In this document: positions 22,875-30,974 of the stretch, one piece after another
How the letters are laid out: each line of letters begins with the position of its first letter
How positions within the stretch are numbered: position 1 is the stretch's first letter
Origin: CAZERD01 sp964515405
GTDB lineage: Bacteria > Campylobacterota_A > Desulfurellia > Desulfurellales > CAZERD01
Direction of reading: 5' to 3'
Length of the DNA: 31,257 bases
Assembly: GCA_964515405.1 (NCBI GenBank)
Contig: CAZERD010000015.1
Span: 1 to 31,257, forward strand
Notes under the pieces: generated by a model
The model's database searches: none
Seen by the model: the letters and a program-made list of their open reading frames with translations, nothing else
Told to the model about the DNA's origin: nothing
Translations under genes and position numbers: made by a program

Positions 22875-24397
22875 GCCGCCATTTCCGGACGGGAACCCGC
22901 CATCATCAGTCCCACTTTTCTCAAGGAAGTGCTTTCTGAGTCCACAATACCCATGAGAATTCCTTCGTATATGACAGCTATCCTATCGGATAGTTGGAAT
23001 ATCTCATCCAAATCCTCAGAGATAAGCAGAATGGCAGTCCCTGCATTCCTCACCTCTATCAACTTATTCCTAAAAAACTCGGTTGCACCCACATCAAGTC
23101 CCCTGGTAGGATGAACAGCTATGAGTAACGAGGGATTTTCAGAGATCTCACGGGCAAACAAGAGCTTCTGCATATTACCCCCCGATAAAAGCTTAACAGG
23201 ACTTCTTATGCTCGCAACGGATATATCAAACTCCCTAACCAACCTGCTTGTATACTCCTGTGCCACATTATAATTGATACACCCACCGCTAAGTATGGGC
23301 TCCCGATTGTACTTTCTGAGAATCGCATTCTCTACACAGGACAAATTGGGAATCAAGCCCACACCTATCCTATCGGATGGTATATATCCAACTCCCAAAC
23401 TCGCTATATAATAAGGGTTAGAATTTGTTATATCCCTTCCTCTAAACAGCACTCTCCCAGAAGTCGCACGTCTAAGTCCCACTATGGATTCCACAAGTTC
23501 ATTCTGGCCGTTACCAGAGATGCCGGCTATACTGAATATTTCCCCCGCACTTACGTGAAAACTTATTCCCTTAACAGCTTTCAATCCTTTATCGTTATAG
23601 GTCTCAAGATTATCAACCTCAAGTACCTTTTCAGAACTGCTCACACACAATTTCTTTCTTGCCTTGAACATTACCTCCCTGCCAACCATCATTTGAGCAA
23701 GTTCTTCCCTGTTGGTCTGCGTTGACACTACAGTGCCGACAACCCTCCCTCTCCTCAAAACCGTTATCCTATCAGCTACCCCAAGCACCTCATCAAGCTT
23801 ATGACTTATAAATATTATAGACTTACCTTTGCTACTCATTTGCCTTAGTGTAACGCATAGCTTCTGGGCTTCCTCAGGCGTCAGAACAGCGGTAGGCTCA
23901 TCCATTATGAGTATATTAGCTCCCCTGAACAGAGTCTTCACTATTTCAACTCTCTGCTGCTCACCTACAGAAAGCTGCCATATTTTCTCATCAGGGTTTA
24001 TCTTGAAACCATATTCCTCCGCTATCTCTTCTATCCTTCCTTTAATCCCCCTGCGACCGATGGTTATCCCCCCCTCCTTCATACCCAACACAATGTTCTC
24101 AAGTACAGTAAGTGACTCAACAAGCGTAAAGTGCTGATGAATCATCCCTATCCCGTAGCTCATAGCCTCAGAAGGGGAATTTATAGAAACCCTCCTACCG
24201 TTAAGCAGTATCTCTCCCTCATTCGGATAATATATACCATACAGGATATTCATCAGGGTAGTCTTACCAGCCCCGTTTTCACCAAGAAGAGCAAGTATTT
24301 CTCCCCTCTTAAGAGTCAGATCTATGTGATCATTAGCTATGAGGCCCGGGAACCTCTTCGTGATTCCACGGACCTCAAGTATATTTTGCTCTTCCAT
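22868..24397 (-). CDS. ABC transporter double ATPase, nucleoside-type
   Basis: A cytoplasmic ATPase of 509 residues with two nucleotide-binding domains, as in sugar and nucleoside importers of this class. Domain 1 (about 5-235) has Walker A G-E-N-G-A-G-K-T-T, signature L-S-V-G-E-Q-Q-R-V-E and Walker B I-L-I-M-D-E-P-T. Domain 2 (about 260-500) has a degenerate Walker A, G-I-S-G-N-G-Q-N-E, with no Lys-Ser/Thr, and signature L-S-G-G-N-M-Q-K, then P-T-R-G-L-D-V-G-A. A catalytically weak second domain is normal for this family. It begins six bases after the binding-protein stop and overlaps the permease, so the operon is tight. Confidence 0.94.
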   Translation of the reverse strand: MEEQNILEVRGITKRFPGLIANDHIDLTLKRGEILALLGENGAGKTTLMNILYGIYYPNEGEILLNGRRVSINSPSEAMSYGIGMIHQHFTLVESLTVLENIVLGMKEGGITIGRRGIKGRIEEIAEEYGFKINPDEKIWQLSVGEQQRVEIVKTLFRGANILIMDEPTAVLTPEEAQKLCVTLRQMSSKGKSIIFISHKLDEVLGVADRITVLRRGRVVGTVVSTQTNREELAQMMVGREVMFKARKKLCVSSSEKVLEVDNLETYNDKGLKAVKGISFHVSAGEIFSIAGISGNGQNELVESIVGLRRATSGRVLFRGRDITNSNPYYIASLGVGYIPSDRIGVGLIPNLSCVENAILRKYNREPILSGGCINYNVAQEYTSRLVREFDISVASIRSPVKLLSGGNMQKLLFAREISENPSLLIAVHPTRGLDVGATEFFRNKLIEVRNAGTAILLISEDLDEIFQLSDRIAVIYEGILMGIVDSESTSLRKVGLMMAGSRPEMAAC

Positions 24398-24403
24398 CGC
24401 CCA

Positions 24404-25504
24404 TTAACCCCGTGGGATAGAGCCAACTACTCCCTTAACAAACCACTGGAGTGAGAGTTTCTTGGGGTCAGGTAGTATTTTACCCTTCTTTACCATGAGC
24501 TCACCATGCTGATCATATATAGGACCCTCAAAGGGATCAAACTTGCCTTCGATTATTTCCTTTTCCCTCTTCAGCACATATTTCCTAACCCTTGGAGGAA
24601 CCATCTTACCCATTACCAACGCCACTATACCATCCTTCATCCCACCCCAGTACCTCGTGGCCTTCCATGTCCCATTGTGTACCTCTTTGAGCACCTTTAC
24701 ATAGAAAACTCCCCAGTGCCAGACTCTACAGGCAAGCACTGTTTTAGGGAATCTCTTTGTTATATCCCTATCATAACCTATAGCGTATATCCCCGCCTTC
24801 TTAGCAGCCTCAATGGAAGCAGGGGAATCACAACCACTGGCTATAATATCCGCTCCATTAGCTATAAAAGTCTCTGCAGCGCTTCTCTCCTTAACAGGAT
24901 CAAACCAAGAATTCGTCCAAATAACATGAACCGCCGCTTTTGGATTTACTTCCCTCACACCTATAGTAAATGCATCTATTTCCCTCACAACCTCAGGTAT
25001 AGGATGAGGAGCCACAAATCCAATGTAATTCTTCTTTGTCATCATACCGGCAATGAGCCCCGCAAGGTAGTCAACCTGGTACATCCTCCCAAAATACGTC
25101 CCCATATTTTTTCTTATCTTGTAACCAGAACAATGCTCAAATATAACGTTTGGGTAATCCTCTGCAACACTATACATAGAATCCATATAACCAAAACTGG
25201 TGCCAAATATCACCTTATAACCCTTATTGCAATAGTCTCTCAACACCTTTTCACACGGAGCCCCTTCAGGCACCATCTCGGAGTAAGCCGTTTCCACGTA
25301 AGGTAAATGTTTCTGAAGATATATCCTACCCTCATCATGAGCCTGACTCCACCCACCATCATTATGAGGACCAATGTAGATAAACGCAACCTTAATCTCG
25401 CCATGAACCGGCTTAAACGTACCAGCAGAAGAAATCCCTCCTATTAAAACAAGTGCAAATACCACCAAAAGCACCAACACCACATACAGGGTTGTTCTCC
25501 TCAT
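24404..25504 (-). CDS. BMP-family substrate-binding protein, non-lipidated
   Basis: The periplasmic binding protein of the importer (PnrA/Med-like family, many of which bind purine nucleosides). ATG 25504 is chosen because GGGGGGTG lies three bases upstream; a TTG at 25516 in frame would place this inside the gene. The 366 residues have a basic start (M-R-R), hydrophobic core (about 6-24) and G-I-S-S-A-G as a possible cleavage site. No lipobox cysteine is present, so it is expected to be free in the periplasm rather than a lipoprotein. Family segments are V-A-F-I-Y-I-G-P-H-N-D-G-G-W-S-Q-A-H-D-E-G-R near 40-61 and I-A-S-G-C-D-S-P-A near 220-228. Confidence 0.92.
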   Translation of the reverse strand: MRRTTLYVVLVLLVVFALVLIGGISSAGTFKPVHGEIKVAFIYIGPHNDGGWSQAHDEGRIYLQKHLPYVETAYSEMVPEGAPCEKVLRDYCNKGYKVIFGTSFGYMDSMYSVAEDYPNVIFEHCSGYKIRKNMGTYFGRMYQVDYLAGLIAGMMTKKNYIGFVAPHPIPEVVREIDAFTIGVREVNPKAAVHVIWTNSWFDPVKERSAAETFIANGADIIASGCDSPASIEAAKKAGIYAIGYDRDITKRFPKTVLACRVWHWGVFYVKVLKEVHNGTWKATRYWGGMKDGIVALVMGKMVPPRVRKYVLKREKEIIEGKFDPFEGPIYDQHGELMVKKGKILPDPKKLSLQWFVKGVVGSIPRG

Positions 25505-25534
25505 GACACCCCCCAATATAAGTTTTCTGTCCTT

Positions 25535-25562
25535 CTTTTACCCATGATTTTTCGGTTGTCAA
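25535..25562 (-). promoter_or_regulatory. Likely sigma-70 promoter of the BMP importer operon
   Basis: On the minus strand a perfect TTGACA (25562-25557), a 16-base spacer and TAAAAG (25540-25535, 4 of 6). The predicted start is near 25528, about 24 bases before the ATG. No riboswitch fits in so short a leader. Confidence 0.6.
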
Positions 25563-25581
25563 CGAAAAAATTCATCAAGTA

Positions 25582-25609
25582 TTGTCTTTTTTTCAACCTA
25601 TAGTAGAAT
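25582..25609 (+). promoter_or_regulatory. Likely sigma-70 promoter of the FetAB-type pair
   Basis: TTGTCT (25582-25587, 4 of 6), a 16-base spacer and TAGAAT (25604-25609, 5 of 6). Initiation is predicted at about 25616-25617, which is the GTG start codon itself, so the transcript would be leaderless. Confidence 0.6.
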
Positions 25610-25616
25610 AACCCCT

Positions 25617-26258
25617 GTGTTTGAACTGATCAACGTAACTCTGAAAGTGGGAAATAAAACCATACTTCAAAACACAAGCATTACGATCAATACAGGATTC
25701 AACATAGTAAAGGCTCCTTCAGGTGAGGGGAAAACTACATTCCTTAAAATGCTCAACTATCTTGTAAGCCCTTCTTCAGGTAGCGTAAAATACCAAGGGA
25801 GAGATATAAGCAAAATGGATTTACCTCTCTTCCGTTCAAAGTGCATCATGGTACCACAAAGAATTATACTCACAGAGGGAAGCGTTATGGACAACGTGGA
25901 ACAGATATTCAGGCTTAAAAATCACGTGGGCAAGAAACTTGACAAGAGCAAACTCAATCTGCTCCTCAACACACTAAACCTAAAAGAAGAAATACTCAAT
26001 GCTGAGGCACCCATATTATCAGGGGGAGAAGCCCAGAGAATAGCCATAATAAGAGCAATACTGCTTGACCCTGAGTGCTTAATCATAGATGAACCATCCT
26101 CTGCCCTTGATAGAAAAACAGCCACCTCTTTATTCAAGATGCTCAAGGATTTCTTTAGCTCCAAACTGCTTATAGTATCTTCACATGACGAACACGCACT
26201 GGAGTACGGAGACGTCATATTTGAAATATCAAACGGGAGTATAAAAAGAATTGATTAA
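25617..26258 (+). CDS. fetA: ABC transporter ATPase, FetA-like
   Basis: The ATPase of a two-gene ABC transporter of the FetAB type; in E. coli FetAB is linked to iron export and oxidative-stress resistance. The 213 residues have Walker A A-P-S-G-E-G-K-T-T (32-40, first Gly replaced by Ala), Q-loop V-P-Q-R, signature L-S-G-G-E-A-Q-R near 135-142, Walker B C-L-I-I-D-E-P-S-S-A-L-D and a switch His in S-S-H-D. GTG 25617 is forced by the N-terminal strand L-I-N-V-T-L-K-V and has no ribosome site. The next gene overlaps by 8 bases and encodes the matching permease, which supports the assignment. Confidence 0.85.
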   Translation: MFELINVTLKVGNKTILQNTSITINTGFNIVKAPSGEGKTTFLKMLNYLVSPSSGSVKYQGRDISKMDLPLFRSKCIMVPQRIILTEGSVMDNVEQIFRLKNHVGKKLDKSKLNLLLNTLNLKEEILNAEAPILSGGEAQRIAIIRAILLDPECLIIDEPSSALDRKTATSLFKMLKDFFSSKLLIVSSHDEHALEYGDVIFEISNGSIKRID

Positions 26259-27024
26259 AGAAATCCCCGTCTGGGGCCTGGTGGCGTCATACCTCCTCAT
26301 AGGCGCAATACTCTTTATCAACTATAGAGAGAAATTAAAAATAACAAAACGAATCATCACCAGTTTCTCCAGAATGAGCATCCAGCTATTCGGTGCAGGA
26401 TTAGTCCTGTTCTACGTGTTCAAGATAAATTCCTTCCTTCTGGTCACCCTAATATTCGTCATAATGGTAGGATTTGCCATGAGAATAGTTATATCCACAA
26501 GCAAGGTAAAATTTAAACATATGAACTACTATATATACATTTCCATTCTCTCATCGGCCACCCTGATAACCCTGTTTCTGTTAGTAGTCATAATCCACCT
26601 AAAACCTTTCTACGAAGCAAGATACGCCATACCCCTCGCTGGTATGGTCATAGGTAACTCTATGAATGCTATCACCATAGCCGTGGAGAGAATGTTCAAC
26701 CAATCCACAGAAAACAAGTCGCTAATAGAATCCATGCTTTCACTGGGAGCAACACCTAACGAGGCGATATCTCCTATAAGGAGAAATGCTCTCAGAGCTG
26801 CCCTCCTACCGTCACTAGCATCAGCAAGCGGAATGGGAATAGTATTTCTACCAGGCATGATGACAGGACAAATACTCTCAGGTGTAAGCCCTGTGGAAGC
26901 TGTAATATACCAGATAATCATAGTTATAGCCATCAATACCAGCATAGCGCTCTCCGTATTCATGGTTGTTTACTTTGAAGGTAAAAGCTTTTTCAACGAG
27001 TTTTCGCAGTTTATGAGGGATTAA
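26251..27024 (+). CDS. fetB: ABC transporter permease, FetB-like (UPF0014)
   Basis: The membrane partner of the preceding ATPase. The 257 residues contain about seven hydrophobic segments and a well-conserved central block: I-P-L-A-G-M-V-I-G-N-S-M-N-A near 128-141, S-L-G-A-T-P-N-E-A near 165-173 (ATPase-contact loop), and F-L-P-G-M-M-T-G-Q-I-L-S-G near 200-212, all hallmarks of the UPF0014/FetB family. The start TTG 26251 overlaps the ATPase stop by 8 bases; GGGAG lies about 12 bases upstream, so a slightly later start is possible. The 3' end overlaps the convergent sensor gene by 14 bases, without a terminator. Metal specificity is inferred only from the family. Confidence 0.88.
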   Translation: MIKEIPVWGLVASYLLIGAILFINYREKLKITKRIITSFSRMSIQLFGAGLVLFYVFKINSFLLVTLIFVIMVGFAMRIVISTSKVKFKHMNYYIYISILSSATLITLFLLVVIIHLKPFYEARYAIPLAGMVIGNSMNAITIAVERMFNQSTENKSLIESMLSLGATPNEAISPIRRNALRAALLPSLASASGMGIVFLPGMMTGQILSGVSPVEAVIYQIIIVIAINTSIALSVFMVVYFEGKSFFNEFSQFMRD

Positions 27025-29374
27025 CCTTCTTCATCCTGCGTTCACACTCACGTATCAGGCTACTTACTGTCTCAGCGTCATCCGGATAGACAACACAGGA
27101 AACATCAAAATCCACAAAATCAGATACGTGAATCCCGTCGCCCGTTTTGAGGTTAGGATGCCTTTTTACCAGAATCATTCTCAGATCTTTTGAGAGAAGA
27201 GCTTTAAGTTTTTCCCCAGAATTTCGAACTTCGTCAACCTCTTCAGGTCCAGACACAGTCTTCACAAATACAAATGCACCCTCAAATACCCTGGACATTA
27301 TATCGCATCGGGGCACTTCACCCATATCCACTAGCTCTTTGAGTATATTGCCAGCGTAACCTATCACCTTATCCCCCACAAGGAAGGAAACTTCATAATT
27401 AATCCTGTGGAGATTGTTGAACCTAATCATGCAAAGCACAAAACCGATATTCTTCTCTACCAAACTGTTCATCTTCTCCACAAGTATCTCCTTCTTGGGC
27501 AATCCCGTAAGTGTATCCATTCTAAAGAGATATTGCCTCACCTTTTCAAGTTCAGCAGGAGTAAATCTCACCTCAACATTTTCCTCTTCTACATACGCAT
27601 CTTTTAGCACGTCACCCGCCTTCTTTAGTATGTTCCCATCCACAGACTCTATTTCAAGCATATGAATAGCTTCCTCGGGGGGAATACTCCCTCTGTAAGG
27701 TCGCTTGGTTGTCAACGCATCAAATATATCAGCCATAGCAAGAATTCTGGACTCTAACGGTATCTCATCACACACCTTTCCATCAGGATATCCAGAACCG
27801 TCACACCTTTCATGGTGATACTTTACCATCTCAGCTATATCCTTGAATCTTCCTATCTCTTTGAGTATATAATAAGAAAACAGGGGGTGATATTTCACTA
27901 TCTCATACTCCTGATCAGTCAACAGCTCAGGCTTCAACAGTATGTAATCCGGTATGCCTATTTTCCCTATATCATGGAGCAAACCCGCTGTATATATTCT
28001 CATCTGCTTCTCCTCTGGCAACCCAATCGCCTCCGCTATAACCTTTGAATAATAGGCAACACGCTGAGAGTGCCCTTTGGTGTAAATATCCCTCGTTTCA
28101 AGAGCTACAATAAATGACTCAATTATCTCCTCCTCGTTCTTATTGAAGTACTCAACAATCTCATTCATCGTATCCACCATAGACTGGAACTCTCTTGAGT
28201 TGAAAACAAGATTGTGAGGGAGTCTATCCCTGGATATGGGCACCTGGGTAGTCATTGCCTCCCTAGTAAGCTCACGAAGCACAGACTCAGCCTCCTGTAT
28301 CTTGGCCATTAGTATCAGATATATTATACCGAGAATAAACAAAGCAGTTATAGTCGGTATAAAGCTCAGAAGGAGCTTCTTTATCTCCCTCCTAAATTCC
28401 TTCTCAACATTTGACACAAAACCGTACACCTCCGATGGATAAAACCAGCTTTCCACTACCCAGTTTAGTGGTTTGTACAACCTCATATACACCACCACAG
28501 GCACCGGATGACCATTCTTCATAACTGTCAGTCGTAAAAACATCCCGTTCCTGTCTTTCAAAACCTTAAAATAGGACCTGTTGATGGCAGGAAGCTTTAT
28601 CTCGGACAAACACTCACCCTGAAGTTGAGGGTTTTCCTGGTCTATCAGTACCCTTGCAAAACAATTACCCTTATTGATGATCTGAACAACAGACACAGCT
28701 TCCCTCTGCTTATAAAGTCGACTCATCATACTGCTAAGCATGGACGAAACATACCGAAGACCTGTCTCCCTCATAATACCCACATATATCTTCAAAGGCT
28801 CAAAGTACTCAAATGCGAATACAACTCCCTCTGCACCCATGCTCTGAGACTTAGCCGGCAGATATTTCTTTACCCCCATCTTTAACAACCCAGCAAGTTT
28901 GGCAACAACTCCGTTCCTAACAGAGTACACGTTCTTACCCACCAGCTCCTTGTGCATAGGAAAATATATAATCTTGCCCGAGTAAGAAATGATAAACGTA
29001 TCCCTGAACCTCACGGCGGCAAGAATATTCTCTATAAAATCAACAACCTCATCAGCAGGTCTTGTACGATTAAACACATACGTATGGAAACACAAAAGGT
29101 ATATATCGGATAGATCTTCTATCATCCTCTCCCTGGTAGAACCAAGTATATCCTTAGAATGAGCCCCCAGAAACCTCACAATGGAGTCAACATTCCTCTT
29201 CAACTCCTCGCTCTTGTACCTCATCAGAGTAGAACTCAAAAGATAGGCATTCCTCCTCGTTTCAAGGTTGTATATTTTGACCTCCATTACAATTATGAAG
29301 GCAAAAAATAAAACAAACACCAAACTAACAAACACAAATATAATGGAAATTAAAGATGAACGAGCCTTCTTCAC
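27011..29374 (-). CDS. Membrane sensor with HD-GYP phosphodiesterase and degenerate GGDEF
   Basis: A 787-residue inner-membrane protein expected to degrade cyclic di-GMP. Order: membrane helix (about 8-33), a large extracytoplasmic region (about 34-335, Cache-like by size), membrane helix (about 337-358), a HAMP-like or helical linker (about 360-425), an HD-GYP domain (about 430-600) and a C-terminal GGDEF-like domain (about 620-787). The HD-GYP domain has G-H-S-Q-R-V, H467-D468-I-G-K-I-G, Y-H-H-E-R-C-D-G-S and G528-Y529-P530, so it looks active. The last domain starts M-D-T-L-T-G-L-P like GGDEF domains, but the active-site motif is F697-E-G-A-F701, so cyclase activity is unlikely. GTG 29374 follows GGGAGGG by ten bases. 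Confidence 0.92.
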   Translation of the reverse strand: MKKARSSLISIIFVFVSLVFVLFFAFIIVMEVKIYNLETRRNAYLLSSTLMRYKSEELKRNVDSIVRFLGAHSKDILGSTRERMIEDLSDIYLLCFHTYVFNRTRPADEVVDFIENILAAVRFRDTFIISYSGKIIYFPMHKELVGKNVYSVRNGVVAKLAGLLKMGVKKYLPAKSQSMGAEGVVFAFEYFEPLKIYVGIMRETGLRYVSSMLSSMMSRLYKQREAVSVVQIINKGNCFARVLIDQENPQLQGECLSEIKLPAINRSYFKVLKDRNGMFLRLTVMKNGHPVPVVVYMRLYKPLNWVVESWFYPSEVYGFVSNVEKEFRREIKKLLLSFIPTITALFILGIIYLILMAKIQEAESVLRELTREAMTTQVPISRDRLPHNLVFNSREFQSMVDTMNEIVEYFNKNEEEIIESFIVALETRDIYTKGHSQRVAYYSKVIAEAIGLPEEKQMRIYTAGLLHDIGKIGIPDYILLKPELLTDQEYEIVKYHPLFSYYILKEIGRFKDIAEMVKYHHERCDGSGYPDGKVCDEIPLESRILAMADIFDALTTKRPYRGSIPPEEAIHMLEIESVDGNILKKAGDVLKDAYVEEENVEVRFTPAELEKVRQYLFRMDTLTGLPKKEILVEKMNSLVEKNIGFVLCMIRFNNLHRINYEVSFLVGDKVIGYAGNILKELVDMGEVPRCDIMSRVFEGAFVFVKTVSGPEEVDEVRNSGEKLKALLSKDLRMILVKRHPNLKTGDGIHVSDFVDFDVSCVVYPDDAETVSSLIRECERRMKKVNPS

Positions 29375-29434
29375 CCTTTCTCATCCCTCCCTCTACCACA
29401 ATCGGCCTCTCTTAAAAATCATCAAGACGACTCA

Positions 29435-29462
29435 ATTATATTTAAAAGAACTCTTTTTGCAA
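29435..29462 (-). promoter_or_regulatory. Likely sigma-70 promoter of the HD-GYP gene
   Basis: On the minus strand TTGCAA (29462-29457), a 16-base spacer and a perfect TATAAT (29440-29435). The predicted start is near 29428, about 54 bases before the GTG. A GCCGATTG just downstream resembles a sigma-28 -10 box but lacks a matching -35. Confidence 0.65.
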
Positions 29463-29465
29463 ACC

Positions 29466-29513
29466 TATAATTAAACAACAATCTTGCATTCCCGCCATTT
29501 TATCTGCAATAAT
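29466..29513 (+). promoter_or_regulatory. Candidate promoters of trmH
   Basis: Two options lie in the gap. TATAAT (29466-29471) is a perfect -10 without a good -35. TTGCAT (29484-29489), 18 bases and AATAAT (29508-29513) would start transcription near 29520, which is the trmH ATG, giving a leaderless message. No ribosome site precedes that ATG, which favours the second option slightly. Confidence 0.4.
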
Positions 29514-29519
29514 TTAAAT

Positions 29520-30119
29520 ATGTATCTAGTGGAGGAAAAAAGACTGAACAAAATGAAGGAGGTACTTTCAAGAAGACAAAATACCCTGAGAGTGTTCATG
29601 GACTACGTTCACAACCCTCACAACTTCTCAGCCATAATAAGGACGTGCGATGCTGTGGGCGTACCGGCAGTTTACTACCGCTATGAAGAGAAAGAAATAC
29701 CCCTGAATAAGGATATAACACTCGGCTCTCACAGATGGATTTCTGTGGAAAGAGTGAACAACGCAAAGCAATTCATACAAAACATGAAAAAAGAAGGATT
29801 CCAAGTGGTAGGAGCAGTTATAGATAGTAAAGCTGTTGATTTTAGAGAAATAGATTATACAATACCCACTTTGATTGTCATCGGGAACGAGGTCAATGGT
29901 GTAACAAAAGAGGTAAAAACGCACCTAGATAGAATGATCCTTATACCCATGTACGGCATGGCTCAGAGCCTGAACGTATCTGTCGCAAATGGCGTAATTC
30001 TGTATGAGGCACAGAGACAGAGAGTGAAAGCAGGAATGTACGACAAACCATCCCTCAAATCCGAAGAAATAAAAAAAACACTCAAGAAATGGGCGTATGA
30101 CGATATCATCAGGAGGTAA
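29520..30119 (+). CDS. trmH: tRNA (guanosine-2'-O-)-methyltransferase TrmH
   Basis: A SpoU/SPOUT-class methyltransferase that 2'-O-methylates G18 in the D-loop of tRNA using S-adenosylmethionine. The 199 residues align end to end with E. coli TrmH: S-R-R-Q near 17-20, H-N-P-H-N-F-S-A-I-I-R-T-C-D-A-V-G-V (motif 1, catalytic Arg), V-D-F-R-E-I-D-Y-T, I-V-I-G-N-E-V-N-G-V-T (motif 2) and I-P-M-Y-G-M-A-Q-S-L-N-V-S-V-A-N (motif 3, knot). An earlier in-frame ATG at 29484 adds 12 residues that other TrmH proteins lack, so 29520 is preferred. Recognition of G18 rather than another site is inferred from the close family match. Confidence 0.93.
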   Translation: MYLVEEKRLNKMKEVLSRRQNTLRVFMDYVHNPHNFSAIIRTCDAVGVPAVYYRYEEKEIPLNKDITLGSHRWISVERVNNAKQFIQNMKKEGFQVVGAVIDSKAVDFREIDYTIPTLIVIGNEVNGVTKEVKTHLDRMILIPMYGMAQSLNVSVANGVILYEAQRQRVKAGMYDKPSLKSEEIKKTLKKWAYDDIIRR

Positions 30120-30131
30120 AAATAAGAAAGC

Positions 30132-30160
30132 TTGATTTTGCACTCTCAATCTTGTATTTT
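30132..30160 (+). promoter_or_regulatory. Likely promoter of the NAD synthetase gene pair
   Basis: TTGATT (30132-30137), a 17-base spacer and TATTTT (30155-30160), each 4 of 6. The predicted start is near 30167, close to the AGGTGA ribosome site. Confidence 0.45.
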
Positions 30161-30176
30161 AGGTTCAGGTGAAGCG

Positions 30177-30974
30177 ATGAAGATATGCTTAGCACAAATG
30201 AAACCACGTCTAGGAGACGTGGAAGCCAATATCTCCATCATTGAACAATTCACAGAGAAGGCACTCTTTTCATCATGCGATATAATAGTGTTCCCAGAGT
30301 TAGCAACCAGCGGTTACATACTTAGAGATCTGGTAGGTAGAACATCAAGAAGCAACCAGTCACCCGAATTCTCCAGGATTATAGAGCTAAGTAGAAACAT
30401 AGACATTGTTCTGGGATATGCCCAGATAGAGGAAGGATACTTTTACAATAGCGCCATGTACGTATCAGGGGGCGAAATAGTACATAACCATAAGAAGGTT
30501 TACCTGCCGGATTACGGCATGTTTGAGGAACAAAGATATTTCTCACCTGGATCAAACATAACCGTTTTCAAAACAGGCCTAGGCAAAACCAGTGTAGTCA
30601 TATGCGAGGACATGTTCCATCTAAGCACGCATCACGAGCTCCTCAAACAAGGAGCTGAGGTGGTGTTCATACTATCAGCCAGCCCTTTCTGGATGAACAG
30701 GGATTCTATAAAACCCAACATATGGAAGGAAACTGCAAAGTGTTACTCAAGGCTCTCGTGTAGCTATACCGTGTTTACGAACAGGGTTGGCTTTGAAGAT
30801 GGAGTAAACTTTTTTGGCAATTCATTTATCGTTAATCCGCATGGGAATATAATAGCAGAAGCCCCAATGTTTGAAGAACATACGCTCATCTGCGAGGTTG
30901 ACAAAAGGGAAATATTCTTAGCAAGAGAAAAATTTCCCGTAGCCAAAAACGAGGTGACCTGTGATAACGAATAA
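30177..30974 (+). CDS. Nitrilase-family glutaminase, probable ammonia donor for NadE
   Basis: A carbon-nitrogen hydrolase of 265 residues. It opens M-K-I-C-L-A-Q-M-K-P-R-L-G-D, the usual nitrilase first strand, which fixes the start at ATG 30177 (AGGTGA upstream); the TTG at 30132 in frame is in the promoter. The catalytic triad is E41 (F-P-E-L), K107 (H-K-K-V-Y-L-P) and C143 (V-I-C-E-D). The stretch L-P-D-Y-G-M-F-E-E-Q-R-Y-F-S-P-G is the form seen in the glutaminase domain of glutamine-dependent NAD synthetases. Together with the 14-base overlap with nadE, this suggests that it releases ammonia from glutamine for NadE. An independent amidase role is possible. Confidence 0.87.
   Translation: MKICLAQMKPRLGDVEANISIIEQFTEKALFSSCDIIVFPELATSGYILRDLVGRTSRSNQSPEFSRIIELSRNIDIVLGYAQIEEGYFYNSAMYVSGGEIVHNHKKVYLPDYGMFEEQRYFSPGSNITVFKTGLGKTSVVICEDMFHLSTHHELLKQGAEVVFILSASPFWMNRDSIKPNIWKETAKCYSRLSCSYTVFTNRVGFEDGVNFFGNSFIVNPHGNIIAEAPMFEEHTLICEVDKREIFLAREKFPVAKNEVTCDNE

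Noticed and set aside
22868..24397. Broken ATPase because the second Walker A lacks Lys
   Set aside because: A degenerate second nucleotide site is usual in double-ATPase importers of this class.
24506..25306. A 266-codon open frame on the plus strand inside the BMP binding-protein gene
   Set aside because: It is fully antisense to a well-matched family protein, has no ribosome site, and its translation is rich in Ser, His, Pro, Arg and Ile without any recognisable motif. It is a shadow of codon bias.
29375..29400. Sigma-28 promoter for the HD-GYP gene (GCCGATTG on the minus strand)
   Set aside because: The -10-like box matches 6 of 8, but no TAAA-type -35 occurs 14-16 bases upstream, while a good sigma-70 promoter lies nearby.
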